Positions 44,414-56,340 of a stretch of 64,000 nt of DNA are shown in pieces. Source of the stretch: Zasmidium citrigriseum (taxonomy: Eukaryota; Ascomycota; Dothideomycetes; Mycosphaerellales; Mycosphaerellaceae). Position 1 is the stretch's first letter. Each line of letters starts with the position of its first letter. Made by a program: the position numbers and the translations under genes. The notes under the pieces were generated by a model. The model was not told the origin of the DNA. It made no database searches and was given only the letters and a program-made list of their open reading frames with translations. Location of the stretch: assembly GCA_002786025.1 (NCBI GenBank), contig NHNW01000007.1, positions 1 to 64,000 of the forward strand, written 5' to 3'.

Positions 44414-46102
44414 TTAAGCATTAGCAGAGTGGATGCGACGGGCATTGGGCGCCGCGGAGGGCGTTGGCGCATTCGGGACTGACATTCATCGTGCCTCACC
44501 CTCGATACGTGCTGCGAATAGTTTGGTATGCGGTATCCGTATACCCCCCGACTTTCAATCACGGGCGATGCGTAACGAGCGACATTGAAGAAGAAGAAGA
44601 GGCAGCGAGAGGCTGAAATGGGGCGGAGGAAGAAGAAACGAGGCTGAGCGTGCCATGAGCGATGGACGATGCAGCATCTCGAAGTCACGCCCTGAACACG
44701 CGGCGCCATCCCGGATTCCCCACACCGCACACCTTTGGCGCGAGCTTGGCAGGTACCACCGACCACTCTAGCCACATCCGGATGTTGCGTGGAAAGTAGG
44801 CAAAAGCCCTCGCCGGGAATAACCAATTTTTCAACCAAATGCATCAATCAAATACCTCAATTGACATCAAATACTCTCAAATCACTATCAACTACAGTGA
44901 TCACAAGACCATCGGCGATACACCAGCCAATAAATGCAGTGCCCAGCTAAGTTTGGCCCCACGAGTCAAACGTAATCCATCCATCCGCCGCAGGGACCAA
45001 CCGGTCAACAGCGACGACCCGATACACGCTGTGATTCCAGACCACCGCAAGTCAAACCGCCAACCACTCCCAAGACTTTGTCAAACACAACATCCAAGCT
45101 GCATTTGCATCATCAAGTGACCGTTTGCCTCGCTCGCACTGCAGCATTCCTGTGCTTCTTGCTTCTGCGACTCGGGCTTGGCAGGTGAGGTCGGGAATAG
45201 ACTTCCCATGGATCCACTCCAGGAGGGCCCCTGTCAGTTTCGATTTCTCCGACCTCACCCAGCCGTCGACAACCATCTCTCCAACAAAGCGACCATCGTC
45301 TTGCTCATCAGAGCGGAAGACAAGAGGAGCTGTCTTATTGGCATGACTGTCCTTCTATGTTGGAGCTCCAGGCCTTCTCATACTACGCCTCTACGACATT
45401 CGTTCAAGGATCCGTACAAGACTGCGATTCAGCTGCGACATGCAATCTTTCCCAACACCAATGGCGAGAATCGTGGGCGAGCTCGATACTAACGAATTGG
45501 TGATTCAATCGCTGGTGTCAGGCTTGATATCACTCTCGTTGCGAAGCCTGCCGTCCTTGTTGTCTGATCATGACGAGATCCATGCATCCTCGGCCAATTG
45601 CGGAAACTCAACATACCTCCTACGCTGCGCTTGGCGTCGAGCTCATACGAAAGTGACGGCGTTCCATTCTTCTATACGAGGGAATGCGAGGCATAGCTTC
45701 GTTCGATGAGTTTGCCCAGGCTGCAACTGGGTCCAAAGCTGGAAAAGGAAGGCATTACTGCACAACCTCGTTCACCGGACAAAGGTGGTTCCCATACCCG
45801 CATGCTGATCAATCGCGAGTCTCGTCGCCGTCTATCAAACAACCTGACTTCGTGTATGACTCGAGCCATTCGACTGCTCTGATGTGGAAGATCCGCGGGC
45901 GGTTGAATTGCAGCCGAGTGTTGACTAAACATGCCCAAGACAGTTGCAATGCTCCATGTTTGATCATTCGTGGTGTCCGAGCTGCTTCAATGATATATCT
46001 CTTAAGGTATGCCCTCATTCAATAAGTTCCCAGAATAACAGCATCCCAGAATTCCAGCGAATACACTTCAACATTTCAGCACACTGCTTCTGAGTACACA
46101 TC
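44414..46102. other. Intergenic, possible gene debris
   Basis: About 1.7 kb. Most frames are incoherent. Around 45200-45700 three plus-strand frames look slightly protein-like in succession ('CQFRFLRPHPAVDNHL', 'GLISLSLRSLPSLL', 'FFYTRECEA') and may be a decayed gene, but I recognise no family and cannot place exons, so I do not call it. Confidence 0.4.
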
Positions 46103-47041
46103 ATGGCCGACTTAGCAGATCCAGAGACAGGCATCTCATCCGACTTTCCCTTCACTCTTCACAGTGCGAAGGTCTTCGAATCCGACATGGCCTACATCGA
46201 CACTCGACCTGACCAGACCGCAACCTCCGATCCTATGGCTCTCTTCCTTCACGGCAATCCAACATCGTCCTACCTCTGGCGCAATGTCATCCCTCATGTC
46301 TCTCCCGCCATGCGCTGCATTGCCCCCGATCTCATCGGTATGGGCTCGTCCTCCAAACTGCAGAACTCCCAATATCGGTTCATGGACCACTACACCTACC
46401 TCTCGGCCTTTATCGAGACTGTCATCCCATCATCAGCCCCCATCCTCCTCATCGCCCACGATTGGGGATCAGCTTTAGCACTGCAGTTCGCCATTCAACA
46501 CCCCTCTCACATCGCCGGTCTAGTCCTAATGGAATTTCTCCGTCCCTTCCAAACCTGGGAAGACTTCTCCCCCACATCCCAAGTCATCGAAGTCTTCAAA
46601 GCCTACCGCAACCCTTCAACCGGCCGCGAGCTGATCATCCAAAACAACGACTTCATCGAACGCGCCCTCCCCGGCGGAATCATCCGCCCCCTAACCTCAA
46701 CCGAAATGGATCACTACCGCAAGCCATACCTCCAACCCGAACACCGCGAACCGACATACGCCTGGCCGAATCAAGTTCCCATCGCTGGACACCCGCCAGA
46801 AATGTGGGATATCGCGACCAAGTTTCATGAGTGGTTGATGGAGAATGAAGTACCGAAGTTGTTGTTCTATGCGAGTCCGGGGTCTTTTGTCACGCCGGAG
46901 AAGGCGGAGTGGTATGCAAGGCATTTGAAGAATGCGAAGGTGGTATGTTTGGGGAAGGGGTTGCATTTCTTGCAGGAGGATCATCCGGGGAAGATTGGGA
47001 GGGGGATTGCGGAGTGGATTAGGGAGGTTTCGTTGAAGTAG
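46103..47041 (+). CDS. Haloalkane dehalogenase-like alpha/beta hydrolase
   Basis: Intronless, 312 residues. It has the full haloalkane dehalogenase subfamily II set: nucleophile Asp120 in AHDWGSAL, halide-binding Asn52 in HGNPTSSYLWR and Trp121, acid Glu144 in MEFLRPF, and His288 in GLHFLQEDHPGKIG. Such enzymes cleave carbon-halogen bonds; fungal relatives may instead act as epoxide hydrolases or esterases, though the Asn52/Trp121 pair argues for halide stabilisation. It heads a co-oriented group with an FAD monooxygenase and an MFS transporter. Confidence 0.88.
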   Translation: MADLADPETGISSDFPFTLHSAKVFESDMAYIDTRPDQTATSDPMALFLHGNPTSSYLWRNVIPHVSPAMRCIAPDLIGMGSSSKLQNSQYRFMDHYTYLSAFIETVIPSSAPILLIAHDWGSALALQFAIQHPSHIAGLVLMEFLRPFQTWEDFSPTSQVIEVFKAYRNPSTGRELIIQNNDFIERALPGGIIRPLTSTEMDHYRKPYLQPEHREPTYAWPNQVPIAGHPPEMWDIATKFHEWLMENEVPKLLFYASPGSFVTPEKAEWYARHLKNAKVVCLGKGLHFLQEDHPGKIGRGIAEWIREVSLK

Positions 47042-47492
47042 GTGAGCTGAGTAGAGATGGAACACTGAACATAGCCCGAGGACGGTAAGACTAATGATTT
47101 GTACTGAATGTACATTCACGATCTCCTTGTTGAGTGTAAAGAAAAATTCATCATGGGTATGAAATCAGACATCTGGTCTAGCCCTACGCCTAACTCTTCC
47201 ATACTGGATCATTTGACTCTGCCTGCGCAGATCACATTTGCTAACTCGAAAGCGAACACAACACTAACCGAAGAAGACACCCCTTACGAACAAACACCCG
47301 ACAAAAACGACGCAAGCTCATCCTTAGGCCAGAATACTCTCTTATTCATCTCATTGGACCTAGGCGACTGCAGCAATCCTTCGGCTGCCTCTGCTCAGGG
47401 CTGTCTCGACTTTAAAAACGAATCAATCCGAGCAACAGATTTCATTACAACTCAACACTCAAACACCCTGGTTTCTTCTTCTCCATCGCAAT
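47042..47492. other. Short intergenic gap, promoter of the monooxygenase
   Basis: About 450 bp with no supported gene. Apparent plus-strand frames from 47108 are out of frame with the downstream enzyme and without features. Confidence 0.5.
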
Positions 47493-48822
47493 ATGGAAAT
47501 CCTCATCGTCGGCGCTGGCCTCGGTGGCCTCAGCGCTGCCCTCGCATTCGCCCTTCGCGGCCACAAAGTCATACTCTTCGAGCATCGAGACGGCCTCTCA
47601 CCCACCAAGGGCGGTATCAACGTTCGGCCCGCAGCAACACGGATCATGAACAGCTGGGGTCTGCACGAAGACTTGAGAAAGATCGGCGAGCCGACAAGTG
47701 CATTCATCAACCGAAACCTTTACACTGGCGATGTGGCGAATCGGACTATCCTGGTCGATGCTACGGACGAGATAGATTGGGGTACGACGAGAGACGAGCT
47801 TGCGCAGGTTCTGTATCGTCGGGCGAAAGAAGCCGGAACGGAAGTCATGTTCGGGGCGCCTGTGGCCAGAGTGCATGACGATACTTCCAAGGTATACCTT
47901 ACACTCTCCAATGGCAAGGTATACTCTGGAGATATCATTATCGCAGCAGATGGTATTCGCTCTCGCATCCGTCCTCAAGTCCTCGCCGATGTCAACACAC
48001 CTGTTGACCCCATCGTCAGCGACATCACGCTCTACGGCGTCCGCATCGAAGGTCCCGCTGTCTCCAAATTGCAGCGTTTCGTCGACGATGCAGACTATGT
48101 CGTGACATGGATCGGGAAAGATCAATTTGTTATCAGCAGATTCAATCGCCAACTGAAGCACGCCCGCGGGCTCTTCGGTGTTCGTGGCCAGACAGATCAA
48201 AAGGGCCTGTGGGATGAAGAAGGCGACATCAACTTCCTGCGTAAGGCCTTCTCGAATAGCTGCGAAGACCTGAAGGGCATGATCGACGCAGCGACTTCAT
48301 GTGATCGATGGCGACTGGCAGAACTCCCCAATCTCCCTCGCTGGACGAGTCAAACCGGCAGAATCGTCCTCTTGGGCGACTCAGCCCATGCCATGGAACC
48401 GAATGCCGCACACGGCTTCTCTGTGACTATCGAAGACGCTGGCGTACTTGAGTACCTTGTCAGTCGATCCTCGAACCCCGCTGCAGAGGTCCCTCAGATT
48501 GCACGCCAATGGGAACGGATCCGGAAGCCGAGGGTGGATAGGATCAAAGCCTGGGCGAAGGAGAACACGGCTGTCTTCATCGGGGCTCCACCGAAGAAGA
48601 GGATTCTGAGGGAGTCAGGAGAAGGGAGGAGAGTTTCACTGAAGGATGTTAGGCCGGATATGTGGGCGGAGTTCGATTCAAGAGAGTTTTTGAAGTGGAC
48701 GTTGGATTTTGATGCTGTTGAGGAGGTAAGTATCATTCCTGCTGGGTATATTCGAGGAATCTGCTGATGAATCTTTATAGGCGAAGAAGTTTGTCGATGG
48801 GATTGCGAAGGCGAATCTTTGA
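47493..48822 (+). CDS. FAD-dependent aromatic-type monooxygenase
   Basis: Two exons (47493-48725, 48781-48822), intron 55 bp, 424 residues. The Group A flavoprotein hydroxylase pattern is complete: GAGLGG at residues 7-12, the 'DG' fingerprint in IIAADGIRSRIR, and GDSAHAMEPNAAHGFSVTIEDAG. Family members include salicylate hydroxylases and enzymes of fungal polyketide pathways; no substrate can be assigned here. The final exon encodes 13 residues. It is flanked by a haloalkane dehalogenase-like gene and an MFS transporter in the same direction. Confidence 0.9.
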
Positions 48823-49240
48823 ATAAGAGGAGCAAGCAGGAGATGATACCAGAGCCAAAACAATACCAGTGAGTCGATTTTGGAGCCTCACAGTCGAGTG
48901 CCCTTTTTCATGTCACGAGAGCTGCGAAAGAAGAAAACTTCGTCATTCATAAAGTGCATATCATATAAGAGACGAAGGAACGATGTTACTCATCCCCACC
49001 GAACACTGTTCGGGAAGGTCGAAAATTTATGCCGGCTTCGGCCGCCGAATTTCTCCACTCATGCATGTACATGGTGACAGAGATAGGGCGTCAGCAAGCT
49101 TTCCTCAACCACCTCACCTCTTGTCATTGCATCTCTGAGAAGCGAGTTGCTCATATTTGCATGCCGGTTCCTTGACTTCCTGCGTTTAACACATTTCTTG
49201 GCAGCACGTGGAATTTTGACCTCACCTCTTCTTGACGGAT

Positions 49241-51450
49241 ATGGCACAGGACGATGCTCCCGCGAGCCGATCATGGCGGGCTTCGAAGGCGCTTTTGGTG
49301 TTCACAGCGACACTAGGACTGTTTACTGGTATGTCCAGGTTTGCCAAGCGGATATGCACCTTCTAACCCTTGCCAGAGAACTTGTACGTAAAGTCAAGAG
49401 CAGAAGCTATCCTGCAACATGTCTGAGACATCTACTGACTTTCTATCCTTTACGTTTAGCCTTTATGGCTTCGTGGTCCCGATATTACCATACATGATAG
49501 AGCAGCGTCTGCACCTCAGCGCTGATTACACCCAGAGACTCACAACAGAGCTTCTCACAATAATGGGTCTCATCTCGGCGGTCTCGGCACCCATCATTGG
49601 ACATCTTGCGGATAAAACCACGAGTAGAAAGATTCCTCTGCTCATTTCGCTTGTGGGGTGTACTATTGGTACTGTGCTGGTAGCTACGACGCCGAATGGT
49701 GAGTATGAAGTCGACTAGCGGGATGACTTTCTTCGCTGACGCTGGACAGTCTGGTTTGTCTACGCTGGACGTCTCCTGCAAGGGATCTCAGGGACGGGAG
49801 GTAAGCTCGCAACACCTTTTGTGGTGTTCAAGGTGCTGACGTTCTACCAGCTTGGATCGTTGGCTTTGCAATGCTGGTATGTTGTCGTATCCTCCAAGCC
49901 AAGATCTTGCACAAGAGCTGATGCAAAGCCATGTTCTGTAGACTGATGCTGCTGGATCAAAACATCTTGGCAAGGCTCTTGGGAGTGCGGGTTCATTCAT
50001 CACTGCGTACGTAGAGCCCCATCAAGGTTTCCGAGCGTATAAGAAGGTCTAACTATCTATGCAGAGGGGTCTTGACTGGACCGTAAGTCTAAAGGGCGGA
50101 AGGCACATCGTTGCATGTCTGAGACATATACTGACCATCTGCCCTTTACTTTCGACAGAATTATATCGGGGGTTTTGTTGCAGATTTCAGGGTACGAGAT
50201 TGAACAACAAGATCTCGGTCCAACGCAACTAACACTCATCGTAGGTACTGGACGGCATGGACAGTCCCATTTGCACTGCTGGCAATCTGCTTTGTTGCTC
50301 GACTCGCAATGGTTGAAGAGACCTCTGCAGAGAAGCCAACCCGGTTTTCTGGCAACGGAGGGGACACTCAACACGACAGAGATCCTCTGCTGCCCTCGGC
50401 GTCGCACGAAGACGAGGATGCTGCAGAAGAGTCGAAGAAAACGACGCCGCGCAACTTCTATCGCATCATGTTCTCACGTGGAGATACATTCGCCGCTCTG
50501 CTCAACGTTGCTACATTCTCCATGATAATTTCTGGGGTGAGTCGGACGAGACCTTCCGCATGTATGTTGCTGGCTAACGAATGAAACGTTCGATGCATCG
50601 TTACCAATTCATCTCCGCAATGAATTTGGCTGGAGGCCAGCTGCGATCGGAAGTATATTTCTGGGTAAGGGTACCAAATATTCCACCGAGATGTTCCTAA
50701 GACACATCCCAGGTATTCAAATTCCGAGCATGATACTCGCACCTTTTATCGGTTGGATGAGAGATCGTATCGGATTGCGCTGGCCAACGACCCTTGGTTG
50801 GCTCCTAAGTGCTCCGTTGTTCTGGTTTCTGGTAAGTATCATGAAGATGGAAAGCAGACGAGGCATCTTCGAGGCATTCGTCACTCACTCTTCTTCACTT
50901 AGGGCGTTCCAAGTAAAGACAATTTCCTCGGTGTGGGTGCCGGGACAAGAGGTCAAGCATCGTTCGTTGCCACCATCATAGCAATTGGCATCATCTGGAG
51001 TTTCGTTCGGGTGAGCACGGCATCTGAGCCGACGAACAGGACTTCTGCTGACAACTTAGGGCGCGGGAACTTTTCAGTTGACAACAATCATGCACCAGCT
51101 CAAGGCAGAGGTAAATGCTCCCGACGTGCACATCATATGGCATCGACTGACGGCTCAAGGATCCCAACGTGTTCGGCCCTGGCGGAGCGTCATCGCGGGT
51201 CTTCAGTCTTACGGAGACATCCTTTTCGCTCGGACTCGTGCTTGGACCAGTCGTTACAGGAATGCTGGCTGATACATTGGGCTTCTACTATGCAACGACG
51301 GCACTGGGTAAGATCGTTCGCTTGAGACGATGTTCTGGCAGTACTGACTTGCATGTAGCCTGCGTCTCGGCTGTGGTCGCAGTTTCGTCATTCGTTTTCT
51401 TCACTCATCGCTCTCCAATACGAGAGCCAGTTGCCGAGGAAGTGTCATAA
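49241..51450 (+). CDS. MFS transporter (DHA1-like), 14 exons
   Basis: Exons inferred: 49241-49338, 49460-49698, 49750-49800, 49851-49876, 49942-50006, 50065-50082, 50159-50191, 50245-50536, 50589-50664, 50713-50831, 50903-51010, 51060-51110, 51160-51307, 51359-51450; about 471 residues. It reads through 'GHLADKTTSRKIPLL' (MFS motif A-like loop), 'WFVYAGRLLQGISGTGAW', 'GPIISGVLLQISGYWTAW', a central acidic loop, and twelve likely membrane segments. Two features are irregular: the exon 1 donor is ambiguous (phase fits a GTTTGC donor at 49339, not the better GTATGT at 49329), and the intron 50537-50588 ends in CG, not AG. One exon is 18 bp. Drug or metabolite export is a family guess. Confidence 0.82.
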
Positions 51451-52815
51451 AAAATCAAGACAGCAATCGAAGTGGGAAGTGTTTGGCTTGAACACAGCCA
51501 AAATGCATTGACCGTCAAGGATTGGGTTGTTCGCTAGCGCAGCCTTCCCAGACATCAGCCGCGGTATTGCCAATGCTGAAGCGAGGGCATCATATCGATG
51601 GTTTCGAGAGTCGAGAAGACAATTTTGAACGATGCGACGAGGTATGAAATATTGCAAAGCTCAGAAATACTGGTCCAAAGCTCAATACCGAGTCCGTGTG
51701 CCTTATTCACAACCCTGCATCACTCATCTGGTATTTTCAACGCCCGCTGCCTGCTTATATACGCTGGTAGTGGGACTCGGCCTTCGCATCGTGCTTGTGC
51801 TCCTTTGCCTTGTCGTGGACGGCGTCTTTGGCAGCAGAGATACTTCACGTCTTGTCAGCATTATGGCTCCAATGCACAAGCTTGTAACCCTTGACCATAC
51901 CGAGTGCCGATGGGAGCATTGCTGTCCTTGGCGACGTTCTTGTTGGCCTCCTTTGATGCCCCTGAGGACAGCTGCTTAACGGACTCGGAGACGTAGTTTG
52001 CTGTTGTTGTCAGTCAGTTGTTCAGACTTGTTTTTCGTCTTCGTTGAGGCCGTAATGATTGTGCGAACCTCCTTGCTTGAGAGATTCCATTTTGGTGGAC
52101 GCTGTCAAAGTTGTTGCGTAGAAGTTGTGAGAGAAACTTTGTCAGGTTCGAATCGTTTGGATGTCTTGTGAGCTCCTAGCAACGCACAACGTCCATCAAA
52201 TACCTTTGTACGAAGTGATCGTCGTATCTCCAACAAGGTCAGCCTGCGTCACTGTGCAGAATCGCTTTGGTCGAATCGGGCAAATGCGATGCGGGAACTT
52301 GTTTTCGTTCAGCCTGCGAACTGTAAATGGTCTGCACAGGAATCCTGAACATGCTGCAATCGAAGCCATTTTGTTGACGTCAGAAGGCGCAGTCGATGAC
52401 CGTCTCCGCGTGTTCGATGTGCCGTGATCGACGTCGCTTGTGCTGCTTTTCCAAGGCTGTGGCGTCGGTTGTGCCAAGAAGAGACGCTATTCATGATGCG
52501 GTCGTCGCAGAGTAGGATAGATCATCAATTGCGGAAGGCTTGAGATGCAGTCGTGCAGACTGGCACGTTGCTCGTGGGAGGTTACAGCGCGCGGTTTGTG
52601 CAACACGCCACATGCAAGGGATTGACATCGAAAAGGCGGCACTGGAGAAAGCGGCAACATCGCTCAATGAGCAGCTGGATTGGTCCTCGTTCTTGTCGAA
52701 TCTGCAAACAGTCTGTTCCATAGATCTTTACCAATGAGGTGGGCTTCTCTCTCTAGTATGGCGTGAAAACGGCCATGTCTGGAAAAGTAGACGAGACAAT
52801 TGTCCTGAACCATCG
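51451..52815. other. Intergenic, no supported gene
   Basis: About 1.4 kb. Overlapping short frames on both strands, none with a recognisable motif. Right end is the likely promoter of the F-box-like gene. Confidence 0.5.
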
Positions 52816-52971
52816 TTGCTGTATTCCGTTGAACCTTGCATCGTTAGGCAGACAGCGATACATGGGCTGTACTCAGAGATAGCTGGCATCTCGTATCCTC
52901 TCAACATAAATACCTCAGCCTGCCAGATGTTTCTCATCCAAAGCCTCGACAGTCCCTACCAATCGCCCAGA

Positions 52972-54384
52972 ATGATGCCACAACTTCCAGAAGACATCAT
53001 TAACACTATCTGCGACCAGCTCAGTGTATCTCTTGAGGTGGGTTGCGATTATGGCAAAAACCGAACAAACCTTGCGACATTGGCCAGCATTGGGTTGGTG
53101 AACCGACTGTACCATGGCTGCGCTCGAACGCATCTGTACAAAAATGTCAACTTCAATGGGCCTCGTATGGATGATCGACGTCGCAGATTCATCGAAAGCA
53201 TCATCATCAATCGAAGAAATGCTCACTCCGTTCGACGTTTGATTCTTGGCAGCTGGCGGGTCGATTACGAGCTCCTTGATATTGCAGAATCAGAGCAATC
53301 CGACGTACCTGCAATGCCCTCTGAATACTGTACAGTCCTACAGGGCACATCGCTTTCGAAAGTGTTTTGGACGCAGCTGGCTGTAGGATTTTGGATTCCT
53401 GGACCTGCATCATACAACGAGGACGCATGCATAGCACTGGCGCTGTGCTTGCTAAAAAGCTTGACTGTCCTGGAGTTCGATATACCAGACAGCCCCTCCA
53501 AAAGCCTGGTTTTCCGCCTGTTCGAGGAGGTTTCCATATCATGTGAAGCGCGATCGAATTCAAAGCCACTACAACGACTGATCGCTACGACCGTCTGGGG
53601 CACTGAGTGGCATCCCTTTCCCAAAATATCCGTGCTCCGTCACCTCATGGCATTACAAGACCTGCAGAGTCTGCGGGCGAAGTTGCTCTATTGCCTGGAG
53701 GATTCCATTTCTGCCAAAGAGAAGTTTCGGATTAAGCGGCTCTACTTGGACAGCGTCCACATCAACGGAAGAGGACTGAACTCTTTGTTAAGTGCTATGC
53801 CGTTGTTGACCACGTTGTCGATCAAATGGACCGACGACCTTCTTGGCAGTAAGCATGAATCTCGAGAGAGCTTCGGCGAGGCGCTTCTAAAGGTCAGCTC
53901 CACCCTTCAAGACTTGCTTCTCAAGCCGCAAGGAAACGAGAATAATGGCGAATGCGCTCAGTGCCTTCGAGTGCTGAAGGATATGACCTGCCTAAGGCAT
54001 TTGGAGATACCCTACAGAATCATTGCGGGCAGAGATCGCAGCTGGGGTGAAGCAAGCTCCTACCGACCACTAGCATTCAACTTGGTGGACTTTCTGCCCA
54101 CATCGCTTCGGACTCTGGAAATCGTCGACGATACCTGGGCGACTCTGCTCGACATATTTGGTAGCGACGAAGACCCCGGCATTCTTGACCAGGAGGTAAT
54201 GGCCGTGATGGGGGACGAAAGGTTCGCCGACCTTTTCAAGATCACTGTAGTCCGAGATCTGTGCTTCTCGGGGGACGCGCTGGTTGTGGGATGGGTTGTC
54301 AGCTCGGATAACACTGCTCACGGATATCCATCAGCGAGCTCCTCCGGCGGGGAGAGTGCGGCGTTCGTTTTGAAGCGCTCTTGA
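52972..54384 (+). CDS. F-box-like/LRR protein
   Basis: Intronless. I place the start at ATG 52972 so that the protein opens MMPQLPEDIINTICDQL, an F-box-like N-terminus; the frame stays open to 52816, so an earlier ATG is possible. About 470 residues follow, with repeated leucine-rich stretches ('LRSLRAKLLYCLEDSISAKE', 'LRHLEIPYRII', 'LPTSLRTLEI') in the style of degenerate LRRs. F-box proteins bring substrates to SCF ubiquitin ligases; the substrate is unknown and this may be a lineage-specific family. Confidence 0.7.
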   Translation: MMPQLPEDIINTICDQLSVSLEVGCDYGKNRTNLATLASIGLVNRLYHGCARTHLYKNVNFNGPRMDDRRRRFIESIIINRRNAHSVRRLILGSWRVDYELLDIAESEQSDVPAMPSEYCTVLQGTSLSKVFWTQLAVGFWIPGPASYNEDACIALALCLLKSLTVLEFDIPDSPSKSLVFRLFEEVSISCEARSNSKPLQRLIATTVWGTEWHPFPKISVLRHLMALQDLQSLRAKLLYCLEDSISAKEKFRIKRLYLDSVHINGRGLNSLLSAMPLLTTLSIKWTDDLLGSKHESRESFGEALLKVSSTLQDLLLKPQGNENNGECAQCLRVLKDMTCLRHLEIPYRIIAGRDRSWGEASSYRPLAFNLVDFLPTSLRTLEIVDDTWATLLDIFGSDEDPGILDQEVMAVMGDERFADLFKITVVRDLCFSGDALVVGWVVSSDNTAHGYPSASSSGGESAAFVLKRS

Positions 54385-54619
54385 TTGCTTTGCGATGAAT
54401 AAAAAAATGTGAATGGATGTCTATGTTTGGCCGAAGATAGAATGATTGAGAACGAGCTTTGCGTGTTGCCCTAGTTAATTTTTCCATGTGAATGCCAAGC
54501 ATTGATTACCTAAGTAGCCCACTCGCGCATGTTTCCCGCCGCTTCTCTCTTTCGTGCATCACAAACTTGACCAACTTCTCGCCTCGAAGTCATCCACCGC
54601 TAACACCCCCAGGCAAGCC

Positions 54620-55711
54620 ATGAAGCCCCGTCAGTACTTCGCTTCGTGCTTGAAGCTCCTTTCGCGAGCGACTCGCGCTCTCGGCATCAAGTCGGACTGG
54701 AGTTTGTCCAAACACAAGACGGGCGGCGTCGTGGCTCAGAATGCTGATCAGTGTGGCCTCGAGCAAGAGAAGGACTCATCTAGACTGGACGACAAGCAGG
54801 ACAAGTCGGAAGATGAGAAAGATGATGACAACAAGATTATGATGCGGTACATGGGGTCTGACACCAAAATCTACGAGGTAGGTACATCTTATGTGCTCGT
54901 ACTACTCCATACTGACAATGAATAGCCCGGCCTCGACTCTCTGGCATCCTTCATGTCCTACACTCTCATGCGCACGAAGAAGCTGTCCCTCGACTGGTTT
55001 CCGCAATTCATAGTCCTCCTGAATGACGCTCTACTGCTTCACGACGACGAGATCGGGGTGCGTGGCTGGTGCTTCTCCTCAAGAATGGCGCTCTCTCCAT
55101 CAAAGTACAAGCGAGGAACTAGATTCCTAGGCGGACCTTCTGGATATTACATCCCCTGCGTGCCGACAAAGGAGTTCAGAGAGGGCTGGAGACACTGCAA
55201 CTTCGAGACAAAGCTCCAGCTATCTTCTGGGACCTTGCTCCACCATGACATTGCGGATGACGCTCTTGCGCTTCCAATTTGGGCTTTGGGCAAGACTGGA
55301 GACTTCAACGATGGATGGGACTCGAGCGATGGCTTACGCATACCTGTACGGAACTGGCCCTGTGCGAAATATCTAAAGAAGATGGAGCTACCGAATCCGG
55401 CAATCGACAACACCACCTCAAAGCCGACTGGCGTCGTTCTGGGAATGCTGAAGACGGACGGACGTCTCCGTCTGCTGTGCAGTCCGGCCGGCACCCTCTA
55501 CGATAGAGCCAAGAGCACCCACCGCTCGACCCGTGCTATCAACACCAGACTCCAGATCGAATGGATCCAAGCTCAATTGGAAAAAGCTTCAGACGGCGAC
55601 CAGGTCAAGCAGTGCTTGATGGAACTCGAGAGGAATGTGTCAGAAGATCAAATGGTGTCCTATCAAGCAGCCCGTGCATGGGTCGGTAAAGCACCAATGA
55701 TCCATGAGTGA
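54620..55711 (+). CDS. Hypothetical protein with acidic N-terminus
   Basis: Two exons (54620-54877, 54926-55711), intron 48 bp, about 347 residues. The first exon is Lys/Asp-rich and probably disordered ('DDKQDKSEDEKDDD'); the second is compact, with 'WFPQFIVLLNDALLL', 'WCFSSRMALSPSKY' and a C-terminal helical stretch 'LQIEWIQAQLEKASDGDQVKQ'. I recognise no domain. The ATG at 54620 has a GCCATGA context; an in-frame ATG at 54554 would add 22 residues. Confidence 0.6.
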
Positions 55712-56340
55712 GACAGAAAAGCGAGATTGAACAATGAGAAGAGATCTCATGCACAAGTATCCACTTGGATAACTGCCACAACTACAGCATGGGCCACAGC
55801 ACAGTCGAGGCGTCGGCAGCGAGAGTAATGGCAAACTACATAAGCACTTTTCGTGGACTTGTTCACAAAGAACATGATTGTCCAAGACGTACGGCGCAAT
55901 ATCATGCACTTACGTATTCAACTAGCAGGACGGCGAAGCGAGCACGGCTTCTACATAGGCCTTGTCGCACCCATAGGCAGAAGTAGATAGATGATCCCTT
56001 CAACTTCTACTTCGTACTCACCTTCAACAGAGGTTTGCGCTCATCCCTTCTTAGTCGACCAAACATAAGGCACGACGGATATGTGGCAGTCATTATCCTC
56101 AATCAGGATGTCGCGATACTGGCGGCTTGGTTTCCATCTGTGAGGCAGAAAATCGCTCGTGACAATGCCGGGTACATCAAGACTGTCTGCAACGCGTCGT
56201 CTTCGCAATCTAGCAGCTAGAATCTGATGCTAATGGAAGCCCTCAAACCTCCCTCTGCATACTTTCACTAGTTGAAATTTACGGTGTCTGTGAGCCTGTA
56301 TGCCGGTGTGCGAGTTGACAAGACTCGATCGCTTGCCCGT
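55712..56340. other. Intergenic, convergent 3' ends
   Basis: Lies between convergent genes. No supported gene. Confidence 0.5.

Noticed and set aside
52140..52160. GGTTCGAATC as a tRNA B box
   Set aside because: The flanking bases do not pair as a T-arm and no A box or acceptor stem is found at the right distance.
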